Source: Hyphomicrobiales bacterium
GTDB lineage: Bacteria; Pseudomonadota; Alphaproteobacteria; Rhizobiales; Xanthobacteraceae
Assembly: GCA_003135415.1 (NCBI GenBank)
Contig: PLBP01000035.1
Location: forward strand, 195,204-259,203
DNA: 64,000 nt
Reading direction: 5' to 3'
The notes below the pieces were generated by a model. It saw only the letters and a list, made by a program, of their open reading frames with translations. It was not told the DNA's origin and ran no database searches. The position numbers and the translations under genes were made by a program. Positions 25,533 through 34,628 of the stretch are shown piece after piece. Position 1 is the stretch's first letter, and every line of letters starts with the position of its first letter.

Positions 25533-26253
25533 CGTCTTGGCCCAGAAACACTTCGACCACGCGTGGATTACGGATTGCGTCGGCGAGCACGCCCTCAAAA
25601 ATCTCTTTCCCGGCATTCATGACAACGACGCGATCCGTCACCTGATCGATGAAGCCCATGAGATGCTCGACCACGAGAATGGCCATGCCCGAGCGCGCGA
25701 GCTCCTTCAGTTTTGCAGCGATCTTCTCCAACTCCGCCGGGTTGAGACCGGCGGCGAGTTCATCCACCAGCAGAACACGCGGCTTGGTCGCGAGCGCACG
25801 CGCAAGATCGAGCAATTTTTGCTGCGCGCTGTTTAGTTCGGCGGCCGGCTGCTTGGCATGGGATTCAAGGTCAAGCAATTTGAGAAAATAATGCGGATCG
25901 AGACCTTCCTGGCCATGTCCGCCATAGGCAACTGAAACCTCGACGTTCTGCAGCACGGTCATGGTCAGAAACGGTTTCGGAATCTGAAACGTGCGGTTGA
26001 TACCGGCATGGACCAGGCGGTGCGAGGGAAGGCCGCCGATCGATTGACCGCCAAGCCGGATCTCTCCGCCGTCGGGGGCGTAAAGGCCCGAGATGACGTT
26101 GATGCAGGTGGTCTTTCCGGACCCGTTGGGGCCGACGAGCCCGAGAATCTCGCCGGCGTTCAAATGAAATCGCAGGCCGTCGAGCGCGCGAAATCCACCG
26201 AAGCGCTTGACCAAGCCAGTTACCTGCAGAAGCGATGGCGTCTCAGGGGACAT
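25522..26253 (-). CDS. livG: HAAT ABC transporter ATPase, LivG type
   Basis: A 243-residue ATPase partner of the LivF-type protein. Walker A GPNGSGKTTCIN, then INRTFQIPKPF typical of LivG, Walker B VLLVDELAAGLNP. The signature region reads LNSAQQKLLDLARAL, so the usual LSGGQ is replaced by LNSAQ, a natural variation in some LivG proteins. The ATG at 26253 overlaps the LivM-type gene by 11 bases. Confidence 0.92.
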   Translation of the reverse strand: MSPETPSLLQVTGLVKRFGGFRALDGLRFHLNAGEILGLVGPNGSGKTTCINVISGLYAPDGGEIRLGGQSIGGLPSHRLVHAGINRTFQIPKPFLTMTVLQNVEVSVAYGGHGQEGLDPHYFLKLLDLESHAKQPAAELNSAQQKLLDLARALATKPRVLLVDELAAGLNPAELEKIAAKLKELARSGMAILVVEHLMGFIDQVTDRVVVMNAGKEIFEGVLADAIRNPRVVEVFLGQDDAA

Positions 26254-27163
26254 CGATACCCCAACGCCGCAAGAGAGACACGAGACCGTTCGGCAAAAAC
26301 AGCACAAGACCGATGATGAGCGCGCCGTAAATCAGCTGAAAATATTGCGGCGTCGAAATCCCGACGGCATTATAGATGCCGTAAAGAATGATAACGCCGA
26401 GAATCGGCCCGACCAACGTCGCCGTTCCGCCGAACAGCGCGAAAACGATCGCGAAGATGGTGAACTCGCCGCTGAATACGGTCTCGGGATAGAACACCGA
26501 GGCGTACCAGGCGAACACGCTGCCGGCGAGGCCCGCGATCAACGCGCTCAACAGCCAAGCGATGACGCGTTCACGCACCACGTTGATGCCGGCCATGCTC
26601 GCGCTGATGGCGTCCTCGCGAATGGCCTGTAGCGCAAGACCAAATTTCGAATTGCGGAGAAAAATAACGGCGAACAGGGTCATGGCTAAAATCGCGACGG
26701 CGGTCGCATAGGCAAGCGGGGGATTGAAGATGCCGCTGAGGCTGATGCCGTAAGGCCCGCGCGTGTAATTTTCGAGGTTTGGGTTCGCGACCACCTGAAG
26801 CACCGCGAGCGAAGCCGCAAGATTGGCAATCGAAAAATAGGCGCCCGACAGGCGAAAGAGCGGCGTCAACACCAGCGCGAGCGCGAGCGCCGCCGCCGCA
26901 CCCACGACGATCGCGAGGAGCGGCGGCGCCTGAAGATGCAGCACCATCAGCGAGAAGCCGTAAGCACCGGCGCCGAAAAAGCCGACATAGCCGAACGGAA
27001 GATACCCCGTGAAGCCGTAAATGACGTTCACGCCCTGAGCCAGAACAATGAAAATGATGAAATTGAAGAGCAGAAGATGGTTGCTATAGACGAAGGGCAA
27101 CAGCGCAAACGCCGCCACAAGCGGCACAAGGATGAGAAGAACGTCGCGCATTCCCTTACGCAC
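26243..27163 (-). CDS. livM: HAAT ABC transporter permease, LivM type
   Basis: A 306-residue (GTG start) or 302-residue (ATG at 27151) inner-membrane permease with about nine to ten helices. Diagnostic stretches are NVIYGFTGYLPFGYVGFFGA near the N-terminus, the loop AIREDAISASMAGINV and the late GGTATLVGPILGV. It overlaps the end of the LivH-type gene by eight bases if GTG is used, which fits the coupling seen along the operon. Confidence 0.92.
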   Translation of the reverse strand: MRKGMRDVLLILVPLVAAFALLPFVYSNHLLLFNFIIFIVLAQGVNVIYGFTGYLPFGYVGFFGAGAYGFSLMVLHLQAPPLLAIVVGAAAALALALVLTPLFRLSGAYFSIANLAASLAVLQVVANPNLENYTRGPYGISLSGIFNPPLAYATAVAILAMTLFAVIFLRNSKFGLALQAIREDAISASMAGINVVRERVIAWLLSALIAGLAGSVFAWYASVFYPETVFSGEFTIFAIVFALFGGTATLVGPILGVIILYGIYNAVGISTPQYFQLIYGALIIGLVLFLPNGLVSLLRRWGIDVP

Positions 27164-28079
27164 GGCGGGCCTGCCGGCCTAACAGTCCGTTCGGGCGGAG
27201 CAACAGAACCGCGATCAGCAACAGATATGGAAGAAGATTGGCCCAGGAACTGTAATAGCTTTGCATGAACATATAGGAAATGCCATAGACGAGCCCGCCG
27301 AGAAGCGTGCCCAACGGATTGCCGAGCGAGCCGATAACAATGACGGCAAAAGAGGTGATGGTGACTTCGGCGCCCATCGCGGGCGTGATGCTTCCCAGCA
27401 AAAAAGGCGCGAACACACCAGCGACCGCGGCGAGGCCCAATCCAAATCCGAAGGCGATGGCCGAAATCCGATCGACGTCGATGCCGCTCGCGACCGCTTC
27501 GTCGCGCGATACCATCACCGCGCGCGTCAAATAACCGAGCTTGGTGCGATAGAGATACCAATAAACGAGAAGAACGCCGATCCCGCTCGCGATTCCGCTC
27601 GCGACCCATGCCGCAGGAAAGCTCTGCCCGAGGATTTCGATCGGGCCGTTCTCGATCGTGCGGCCGGTGACAAAACTCAAGATCGCGGCGATGGCGCGGC
27701 CGAGTTGGCCGCCCGGAATCGAGCGCTCGCTCGTGCCCCACAGAATGGTCGCGAGCGCTTGAATCACCTGCGAAAGCCCGAAAAAAAGAATGAAGGAAAG
27801 CATTTCGGGATCTTTCGCCCGCAGCAGGCGCGGCACGAGCAAGTAATAAAGTGGAAACCCGAGAAGCAGAAAAACGAGGAAGGCGATGGGAATCGTTGGA
27901 ATCGGATTGATCGCAAACAGCGAAAACAGCCAGAACGCCAGAAAGGCGCCGAGCATGAGAAAGTCGCCATGCGCAAGATTGACGATGCGCATGACGCCAA
28001 AGACGAGGTTCAAGCCGAGCCCGATGAGCGTGAAGTAGAGGCCGAACAAGAGCCCGGCCAGCAAGGTATAGGTCAACAT
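27156..28079 (-). CDS. livH: HAAT ABC transporter permease, LivH type
   Basis: A 307-residue inner-membrane permease with about eight helices. Family hallmarks are GLGLNLVFGVMRIVNLAHGDF near the N-terminus, the loop TRAVMVSRDEAVASGIDVDR and a C-terminal GSLGNPLGTLLGGLVYGI. It partners the LivM-type permease to form the channel. It starts 57 bases after the stop of the substrate-binding protein gene. Confidence 0.93.
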   Translation of the reverse strand: MLTYTLLAGLLFGLYFTLIGLGLNLVFGVMRIVNLAHGDFLMLGAFLAFWLFSLFAINPIPTIPIAFLVFLLLGFPLYYLLVPRLLRAKDPEMLSFILFFGLSQVIQALATILWGTSERSIPGGQLGRAIAAILSFVTGRTIENGPIEILGQSFPAAWVASGIASGIGVLLVYWYLYRTKLGYLTRAVMVSRDEAVASGIDVDRISAIAFGFGLGLAAVAGVFAPFLLGSITPAMGAEVTITSFAVIVIGSLGNPLGTLLGGLVYGISYMFMQSYYSSWANLLPYLLLIAVLLLRPNGLLGRQARRA

Positions 28080-28136
28080 CGACGAGGGACCGCTAACGAC
28101 GGCTCAGACAATCGAAGAGCACCGACCAGCCGATCG

Positions 28137-29390
28137 TCATGGACGTGGATAAACCGGCTTGCCGTTCGCGACCTCGTGCGGCCAGACGGTCACGAATTTT
28201 ACATGGTCATGGTCGTCCACGTTGATCTGGCCGATCGGCGTACTCATGCCGAGCTGGGCGCCGTTCGGATCAAGCTCGAAGGTGCCGTCGAGAGTCTTGA
28301 GTTTTCCCGAGAGGCTGAAAACGGCCTTGCGAATTTCCAGTTGTTCGAGGCTTTCTGCGACTGACAGCGCCTTCTCGATGACGAGACCGGTGTTGTAGCC
28401 GGCGACGGAATTGAATCCGAATTCGACGTTGCCTCCGGCGTATTTCTTGTTCCAGAGTTCCTTGTATTCCTTCAGCTTCATTCCGAAATTCGGCTCATAT
28501 TCGATTTCGGAGGACGTGACGTAGGTGAAAATATAATTCAAGGGCTTAACGCCGAGATTCTTTTCCAACAATTCGGTTTCGAGGCCCGGATAGATGCAGA
28601 ACAGGAATTTGAAATTCACGCCGCCATCCTCGAGGCTGTGAATAAAGGCGATGTCGTTCGGCGCATAACCGAGATGAATGACGGCGTCGGGATTTGTCGC
28701 GCGAATGTTGTTGATCAAGACCGCGTAGTTGGTCGTATCGGTCGGAATGCCCTGATCGTAGACGAATTCCACGTCGGTGCCCGACTCCTTGATGAATTTA
28801 CGAACCGCATTCGCCTGCGTTCCGGTAAAATCGTTCGTCGAGTACAGCATCGCCACGCGTTTGATCCCGAGACCGTTGCCGTCATGGGTGATGAAATCCG
28901 CCAAGGGCTTCGGCCACACGGACGAGACGGGATCCGACATCAGCGCGATATAAGGATTGTCGGGCGTGAAGAACGCGGCACCGGTGCCGGTCTGGTCGAA
29001 CAGGAACATCTTGTTGTCGCGGGCGATCGGGACCCCGACCGATGTGAGCACCGAACCTGAATCGGAAACCAGAAGATCGACCTTGTCCTGGGTGATGAGC
29101 TGATTGAAGAGCGTGGCGGCGGTCGCGGTGTTGCTCTGATCGTCATAGGCGACGAGCGTGATCGGGATCTTCTTGTTGAAGGCCTTCACGAAGACACCGC
29201 CTTCGGCGTTCTTTTGCTCGATCCAAAGCTTGAGGCCGTAATGCACGGGCATCGAGATGCTCGCGAAGCGTCCCGAAGACGCGTACAGCGTGCCGAGCTT
29301 GATTTCCTTCGGAGCATCCGCCGCGTAAGCGGTGCCGAAAATCGATGCCAGCAGTGCTGCGAACAGGCTCAGGCGAACCTTGCCAAACAT
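28137..29390 (-). CDS. HAAT ABC transporter substrate-binding protein
   Basis: A 417-residue periplasmic binding protein, type 1 fold (Peripla_BP_6). Signal peptide to about residue 23 (cut after TAYA), then KEIKLGTLYASSGRFAS, the typical start of this family. GGGGAGG upstream supports the ATG at 29390. Cargo cannot be read from the sequence, but the operon partners (CoA-transferase, cupin) suggest an organic acid rather than an amino acid. Confidence 0.92.
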   Translation of the reverse strand: MFGKVRLSLFAALLASIFGTAYAADAPKEIKLGTLYASSGRFASISMPVHYGLKLWIEQKNAEGGVFVKAFNKKIPITLVAYDDQSNTATAATLFNQLITQDKVDLLVSDSGSVLTSVGVPIARDNKMFLFDQTGTGAAFFTPDNPYIALMSDPVSSVWPKPLADFITHDGNGLGIKRVAMLYSTNDFTGTQANAVRKFIKESGTDVEFVYDQGIPTDTTNYAVLINNIRATNPDAVIHLGYAPNDIAFIHSLEDGGVNFKFLFCIYPGLETELLEKNLGVKPLNYIFTYVTSSEIEYEPNFGMKLKEYKELWNKKYAGGNVEFGFNSVAGYNTGLVIEKALSVAESLEQLEIRKAVFSLSGKLKTLDGTFELDPNGAQLGMSTPIGQINVDDHDHVKFVTVWPHEVANGKPVYPRP

Positions 29391-29489
29391 CCATTCCTCC
29401 CCAATTCTTGGTCGATTGCTTTTGATCGCATTTAACAGCGGTCTCGCATTTGCGCGCAAGCCGCTTCTCGCGTCACTGCTACGATCTAT

Positions 29490-30728
29490 CTACTTCGAAG
29501 GCCCGCTCTCTTTTGCCGGTTGCACTGCGAAACAGGCGCCGCTGGCGATGAGAGACTCGATCTCCGCCTCCGGCATGCCGGTTTCCCGCAGGATTTCGAC
29601 GCTATGCTGGCCAAGCCGCGGCGCGTCGCGGCGAATGCCGGGCTGCGAGCCACTCCAGCGGCTGGGAACGCCGAGATAGCGCAGTTTTCCCTCGCTCGGA
29701 TGGTCGCTCGATTTGAAAAATCCGACCGCTTCGAGATGCGGATCGTTTTTCAAAGCCTCCAAATCGTTCAACGGAGCGCACGGCAAATCATGCCGCCGGA
29801 AAATCTCGATCCATTCGGCGGTGGTTTTCGTGCGCAGAGCGTCGGCCACGAGCCCGTAGATTTCGTCATAGCGTTCCGCGCGCGCCGTTTGGTTCGAAAA
29901 GCGGGGATCGGCGGCGAATTCGCCGCCGCGTCCGATCGCCTCGAAAAATCCCCTCCACTGCTTGTCGTTATAGACAAGCAGGCAAACATAGCCGTCAATG
30001 GTGCGATACGGGCCGCGGTGGGCGCTGAGGATGCGGCCATATCCCATTTCGCCGGCAGGCGGCTCGAACGAGGAGCCGCCGAGATGATCGCTCAGAACGA
30101 ATTGCGCCATCGTTTCGAACATCGGGATTTCGATTGCTTGCCCTTTCCCCGTCCGTCCGCGATGAATGACCGCGGCGAGCACGGCGGGGACCGCACTCAT
30201 CCCGACCAGCCGGTCGATGAGCGTGAGCGGCACATAGCGCGGCTCGCTCGCGCCGGCGCATGTTGCGAGCGTCGGTAGCGCACAAAGGCCTTGCATCAAA
30301 TCGTCATAGGCAGGGCGGCCGGCGTAAGGCCCCGTCTCGCCGAAGCCGATCAAGCTCGCGTAAATGAGCCGGGGGTTGGCCGCGGCCAAGTCTTCCGGAC
30401 CGAGTTTCAACCGGCGCATCGAGCGAAGACGCACATTGTGCAGGAAAATGTCGGCGGTCTTGCAAAGCTTGATCAACGCATCGCGCGCGGCAGCCTGCTT
30501 CAGGTCGAGCACGATGCTTCGCTTGTTGCGGTTCATCTGCAGATACATCGCGCCCATGTCGGCGTTCCGCATCGGGCCGGTCTTGCGCATGATATCGCCG
30601 CCGGGTGCTTCCACTTTGATAACATCCGCGCCGTAATCGGCGAGCATTTGGGTCGCGTAGGGACCCATGACGAGCGAGGTCAAATCGATCACGCGAAGCC
30701 CCTGAAGCGGGCCCTCTGAAGAAGACAT
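29490..30728 (-). CDS. CaiB/BaiF (family III) CoA-transferase
   Basis: A 412-residue CoA-transferase, a different paralogue from the one at 4398. The N-terminus LRVIDLTSLVMGPYATQMLA, the segment GADVIKVEAPGGDIMR, RNKRSIVLDLK and the catalytic Asp region LTLIDRLVGMSA (about residues 175-186) are visible. GGAGG nine bases upstream supports the ATG at 30728. Between a cupin gene and an ABC transporter, it probably activates the transported acid as a CoA thioester. Confidence 0.92.
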   Translation of the reverse strand: MSSSEGPLQGLRVIDLTSLVMGPYATQMLADYGADVIKVEAPGGDIMRKTGPMRNADMGAMYLQMNRNKRSIVLDLKQAAARDALIKLCKTADIFLHNVRLRSMRRLKLGPEDLAAANPRLIYASLIGFGETGPYAGRPAYDDLMQGLCALPTLATCAGASEPRYVPLTLIDRLVGMSAVPAVLAAVIHRGRTGKGQAIEIPMFETMAQFVLSDHLGGSSFEPPAGEMGYGRILSAHRGPYRTIDGYVCLLVYNDKQWRGFFEAIGRGGEFAADPRFSNQTARAERYDEIYGLVADALRTKTTAEWIEIFRRHDLPCAPLNDLEALKNDPHLEAVGFFKSSDHPSEGKLRYLGVPSRWSGSQPGIRRDAPRLGQHSVEILRETGMPEAEIESLIASGACFAVQPAKESGPSK

Positions 30729-30748
30729 CGGTTTGCGCCTCCGAGGCT

Positions 30749-31141
30749 TCACGAAGCCGGAGAATTGAGAGTGACGCGCGCGGGATTTTCTTCGTAGGGC
30801 GGCGAATAGATCACCAGAATTTTCGCCGGCTTATCGCCGATCGCCTTGAAAATGTGCGGCGTGTCGGCGGGGAAAAAACAGCAATCGCCCGGCCCCAATT
30901 CTCGGCGTTGGCCGGCGACTTCGGCCACGGCCGCACCCTCTAAAATATAACAAACCTGTTCGATTCCGGGATGCGCGTGAGGAAGCGCGCCCTCGCCCGA
31001 CTGTAACGTCCCGTGCACCACCTCCAATTGTTTGGCGCCGGTGACAGCAGGCCCGACCAGGCGGCGATTGAGGGTGCCACTATGGTTCGCGGGACTGTAT
31101 GCCGGCACCTCTTGCGTACGGACAAAGTAGCGCGCTTGCAT
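30749..31141 (-). CDS. Cupin-domain protein
   Basis: A 130-residue single-domain cupin. Motif 1 appears as GALPHAHPGIEQVCYILEG and motif 2 as LGPGDCCFFPADTPHIFKA, giving two to three His plus Glu as metal ligands. It could be a small isomerase, dioxygenase or ligand sensor. First gene of the operon that continues with CoA-transferase and the ABC transporter, with a 20-base gap. Confidence 0.87.
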   Translation of the reverse strand: MQARYFVRTQEVPAYSPANHSGTLNRRLVGPAVTGAKQLEVVHGTLQSGEGALPHAHPGIEQVCYILEGAAVAEVAGQRRELGPGDCCFFPADTPHIFKAIGDKPAKILVIYSPPYEENPARVTLNSPAS

Positions 31142-31366
31142 CGTCGACCTCCGCCATGCAGAAGAAATAAATGCTATTTTCGAGATCGCCTCTGCGTCAA
31201 CGATTACCCCGGCCTATACGCCAAGCATAGGGGATACTGGGCCAAGATCCGGAACAAGAGCCGGGAATTTGAATCTCGACGAGCGGCGAAGTAAGTCTCT
31301 GGGGCGACGTTTTTAGAGAGCGCATGAAATTAGACGCAAGCGCAGTCATGCACGGAGGAACGTCTG

Positions 31367-31582
31367 ATGCCACCGGCCACGAAGCTCAGGATCCGCGTTG
31401 ATCAAAAGAAATGCCAAGGACATAATCGTTGCCATCAGATCGCGCCGAGCCTGTTCGAACTCGATGAATTCGGCAACGCCCACGAGATCGGTGATGGCCG
31501 TGTGCCGGCGGCGATGGAAGAGAAGGCTTGGCTTGCGAAAGCCAATTGCCCGGAACTCGCGGTCGATGTTATCGAGGATTGA
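31367..31582 (+). CDS. Ferredoxin, 3Fe-4S type, P450 partner
   Basis: A 71-residue ferredoxin with cysteines arranged C-x2-H-x2-C (CQGHNRC) and a third in the C-terminal NCPELAV, so one Cys of a 4Fe-4S site is replaced by His, as in ferredoxins paired with bacterial P450s. GGAGG nine bases upstream supports the ATG. It lies 14 bases upstream of the cytochrome P450 start and should deliver electrons to it. Confidence 0.88.
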   Translation: MPPATKLRIRVDQKKCQGHNRCHQIAPSLFELDEFGNAHEIGDGRVPAAMEEKAWLAKANCPELAVDVIED

Positions 31583-31596
31583 GGAGATGCCGGCCC

Positions 31597-32784
31597 ATGC
31601 GTGAGCGTCCGCCGATTGCCGACTGGGCGACCGACTTCGACCACACCGATCCGCTTTGGACGGAAAACCCCTTTCCGATCTGGGACGGCTTGCGGCAAAA
31701 GTGCCCGGTCGCGCATAGCGAGCGCTATTTGGGGGTGTACCTGCCGACCACCTACGAGGCCGTGCGGGCCATCGCCTACGATACCGAGCACTTCTCCTCC
31801 CGCCGCGTGATGGTGCGCAATGCACGGCCGGAGCCGCCCATCTCGTCGCCGCCGATCACGTCGGATCCGCCGCATCACAGGCCCGCGAAACTGCTTCTGC
31901 TGCCGTATTTCACCCTGGCCGCGGTGAAGAAGCTGGAATCGAAAACCCGCGATGTCTGCAACGAGCTGATCGAGCGGTTCATCGGGGACAAGCATTGCGA
32001 CGCGGCAGCGCAGTATTCCAGGCATATCCCGGTGCGGGTCATCGCGCTCATGCTGGGTATTCCCGAAAAGGACAGCGATTACTTCATCAAATGGATTCAT
32101 GAAATTCTGGAGCTCGGCATCACGGACAATACGGTGCTGATGAAGGCGATCTATGAGATGTCCGAGTATTTTTCCGGCCAGATCGAATTGCGGAGGAAGA
32201 AGCCGACCGACGACCTGATCACCTCACTGATGCAGGCCCGGCATGACGGCAAGCCGCTCTCGGCCGAGCACGTCGTCGGCACGTTGCGGCTGTTGTTGAT
32301 CGCCGGCATCGATACGACCTGGAGCGCGATCGGAGCCAGCCTGTGGCATCTGGCGAAGACGCCATCCGACCGCAAAAGGCTCGTCGCCGAGCCCGCGCTG
32401 ATACCGACCGCAATCGAAGAATTGCTGCGGGCCTACGCGCCGGTCACCATGGCGCGCGAAGTGATGAAAGAAACCTTCGTGTGCGGTTTCGCGGTCAAGC
32501 CCGGCAACATGGTGCTCTTGTCGTTCCCGGCGGCCAATCGAGATCCCGCGATGTTTCCCGAGGCCGATAAGGTCGTCATCGACCGCGAGAATAATCGGCA
32601 CGCGGCCTTTGGCCTCGGCATTCACCGCTGTGTCGGCTCGAACCTGGCGCGCATGGAACTCACGGTCGCAATCGAGGAATGGCTCAACTGCATTCCCGAA
32701 TTTCGCCTCGACCCTTCATCGCCGGTGACATGGTCCGAGGGCACCGTGCGCGGACCACGCCAGCTTCCGATCCTGTTCGGCTAG
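31597..32784 (+). CDS. Cytochrome P450
   Basis: A 395-residue soluble bacterial monooxygenase. I-helix AGIDTTWS (236-243), K-helix E-x-x-R in EELLR (274-278), and the heme loop FGLGIHRCVGSNLAR with Cys345 as thiolate ligand. GAGGAG upstream supports the ATG at 31597. Electrons probably come from the adjacent ferredoxin; no ferredoxin reductase is beside it. The substrate is unknown. Confidence 0.94.
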   Translation: MRERPPIADWATDFDHTDPLWTENPFPIWDGLRQKCPVAHSERYLGVYLPTTYEAVRAIAYDTEHFSSRRVMVRNARPEPPISSPPITSDPPHHRPAKLLLLPYFTLAAVKKLESKTRDVCNELIERFIGDKHCDAAAQYSRHIPVRVIALMLGIPEKDSDYFIKWIHEILELGITDNTVLMKAIYEMSEYFSGQIELRRKKPTDDLITSLMQARHDGKPLSAEHVVGTLRLLLIAGIDTTWSAIGASLWHLAKTPSDRKRLVAEPALIPTAIEELLRAYAPVTMAREVMKETFVCGFAVKPGNMVLLSFPAANRDPAMFPEADKVVIDRENNRHAAFGLGIHRCVGSNLARMELTVAIEEWLNCIPEFRLDPSSPVTWSEGTVRGPRQLPILFG

Positions 32785-32792
32785 GTCGAACC

Positions 32793-32806
32793 TCAACCCG
32801 GGTTGA
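32793..32806. repeat. 14-base perfect palindrome
   Basis: TCAACCCGGGTTGA lies between the convergent ends of the P450 gene and the truncated hydrolase and includes the latter's stop codon. It is followed by no T run, so a terminator role is doubtful. Confidence 0.4.
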
Positions 32807-33200
32807 CCAGACGAGGCTTTTCATAGGCCGGCGCCCGGTTTCTCGATGTCGCGGCAATCCACGCCTTTGTCGACATGACATCGCCATACAGCCCGATGAC
32901 TTTGCTGACGGCCGCATGCACTTCGCTTCCCGTCACGTCGTCGAGACCGTGGCTCGCCGATGTATCGGCGAGGAAAGTGATGCGATGGCCGCGATGGAAT
33001 GCATCGATCGCCGTCGAAAGGCATGCGGCCTCGCCCGCAAAACCGGCAAGAACGTAATTGCTCCCGCTGGAAGCGATGACTTCGCTGAATTGCTGCGAGG
33101 CATAGCAGGATGGCCGGCTCCGCTCGAAAACCATGTCCACGCCCGTCGGCTCGAACCCTCGATCCAGTGGAAGAACATCGGCGCAGACGAGCGAACTTAT
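32793..33200 (-). pseudogene. Isochorismatase-family hydrolase, 5' truncated
   Basis: The frame encodes the C-terminal half of a cysteine hydrolase: VLPLDRGFEP, FERSRPSCYAS, the catalytic-Cys region LAGFAGEAACLSTAIDAF and ITFLADTSAS. The N-terminal strand with the catalytic Asp and the middle Lys region are missing; sequence upstream of about 33200 does not resemble the family, although the frame runs open to 33332. A remnant by my reading. Confidence 0.72.
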
Positions 33201-33496
33201 CGAGCTTGCCCATTTTATAATCGTTATAATCGGCGGACTTTTCTCTTGACGAATTGGACGCACGCTCGCCGCAATACGTCTCTGCCAGTGTTGAAAACTG
33301 ACAAAAAGGATCCTGTACATTGGGAATTTCAACGAATTAGCTGTACAACCGGGCCTTGCGAAAGGTAATAGGGAACGCTAAGCTAGTTGAAGGATTTAGG
33401 ACAAGTCTGGGCTCTTGAAGCCGTAGACTAATAGTTTCCATTTCAATGCTCGCGGTTTCTGGCTACGACGCTGCGGGCGCATTCGAGGTCCAAAAA

Positions 33497-33877
33497 ATGA
33501 AAAAACCAAAATCAGTTGACATCGTGGTGGGCAAGCGAGTTCGGCTGCGGCGCGTTGCGATCAAGATGTCGCAGCAGGAGCTTGCGAAGTCTCTTCACAT
33601 CACTTTTCAACAGGTCCAAAAATACGAAAATGGGACCAATCGAATTAGCTGCAGCCGTCTGTATGATATCGCCCGCTCATTAAAGACGCCGATCAGTTAC
33701 TTTTTCGCCGATCTCTCCGATAAGAATCCGGGGCCCGATCATATTTTCGATGAAATCCCGACGGGCAGGATCAAGGACAGCGCCCAGTTGGTGCATGCCT
33801 TTCTCGGGATTCCCGACAAAAAAATTCGGCGCAAGGCGATCGAATTTCTCGAAAGTCTGTCGCGGAGCGCGCGGTAG
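33497..33877 (+). CDS. XRE-family transcriptional regulator
   Basis: A 126-residue DNA-binding protein. The helix-turn-helix is at residues about 12-66 (VGKRVRLRRVAIKMSQQELA, ITFQQVQKYENGTNRISCSR), close to small XRE regulators common in Bradyrhizobium and Rhizobium. The C-terminal part (LVHAFLGIPDKKIRRKAIEF) is helical. The ATG at 33497 begins the domain; an upstream ATG 17 codons earlier adds unrelated residues. Targets are unknown; the second HAAT operon is convergent with it. Confidence 0.87.
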   Translation: MKKPKSVDIVVGKRVRLRRVAIKMSQQELAKSLHITFQQVQKYENGTNRISCSRLYDIARSLKTPISYFFADLSDKNPGPDHIFDEIPTGRIKDSAQLVHAFLGIPDKKIRRKAIEFLESLSRSAR

Positions 33878-33905
33878 CGCCCCCGCGCGCGGCAGATACA
33901 TCGCC

Positions 33906-34628
33906 TTAAGCGTGCTTCCATTCCTCGGCGCTCGCGCCGGCGAGCGCTTCGACGCGCGCCTCGTCGGCGGCTAGCTCCCGGGCCGATCCCGAATAGACCA
34001 CGCGGCCATCGTCGAGCACATAGGCGTGATCGGCGATCTCGAGGCTCATTCGCGCGTTTTGCTCGACCAAAAGCACGGAAATTCCCTCGCCCCGCATCTC
34101 CGCGATAATCCTGAAAACTTCGCGGACTACGAGCGGTGCGAGGCCCTGGGATGGCTCGTCGAGCATCAAGAGCTTCGGATTGAGCAAGAGAGCGCGCGCG
34201 ATCGCGAGCATTTCCTGCTCGCCGCCCGAAAGCTGGCGGCCACGATTCATCTTCCGTTCGCCCAGCCTTGGAAACAGTTCGTAGATGCGCTGAATCGTCC
34301 ACGGGCCGCCGCGCTCGATCGGGACAAGAAGATTTTCTTCGACGGTCAAATTTGCGAACACGCGCCTGCCTTCCGGCACGTATCCGACCCCCATGGCCGC
34401 GATGCGGAACGGCGGCAAGTGCGTCGTGTCGGTGCCGAAAACAGTGATCTGGCCTTCCCGCGCGGGCGTGAGCCCCATGAGGCTGCGCAGCGTCGTCGTC
34501 TTTCCCGCACCGTTGCGGCCGAGCAGCGTCGTGATCTTCCCTTCCGCGACCTCAAGCGAGACGCCCTGGAGAATGTGGCTCTTGCCGTAATAGGTGTGGA
34601 CGTCGCGAGCTACGAGGGCGGCGCTCAT
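33906..34628 (-). CDS. livF: HAAT ABC transporter ATPase, LivF type (2)
   Basis: A 240-residue ATPase. Walker A GRNGAGKTTTLR, signature LSGGEQEMLAIARAL, Walker B LLMLDEPSQGLAP. The start overlaps the LivG-type gene by four bases (ATGA). Last gene of a five-gene transporter operon. The symbol denotes family. Confidence 0.93.
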   Translation of the reverse strand: MSAALVARDVHTYYGKSHILQGVSLEVAEGKITTLLGRNGAGKTTTLRSLMGLTPAREGQITVFGTDTTHLPPFRIAAMGVGYVPEGRRVFANLTVEENLLVPIERGGPWTIQRIYELFPRLGERKMNRGRQLSGGEQEMLAIARALLLNPKLLMLDEPSQGLAPLVVREVFRIIAEMRGEGISVLLVEQNARMSLEIADHAYVLDDGRVVYSGSARELAADEARVEALAGASAEEWKHA

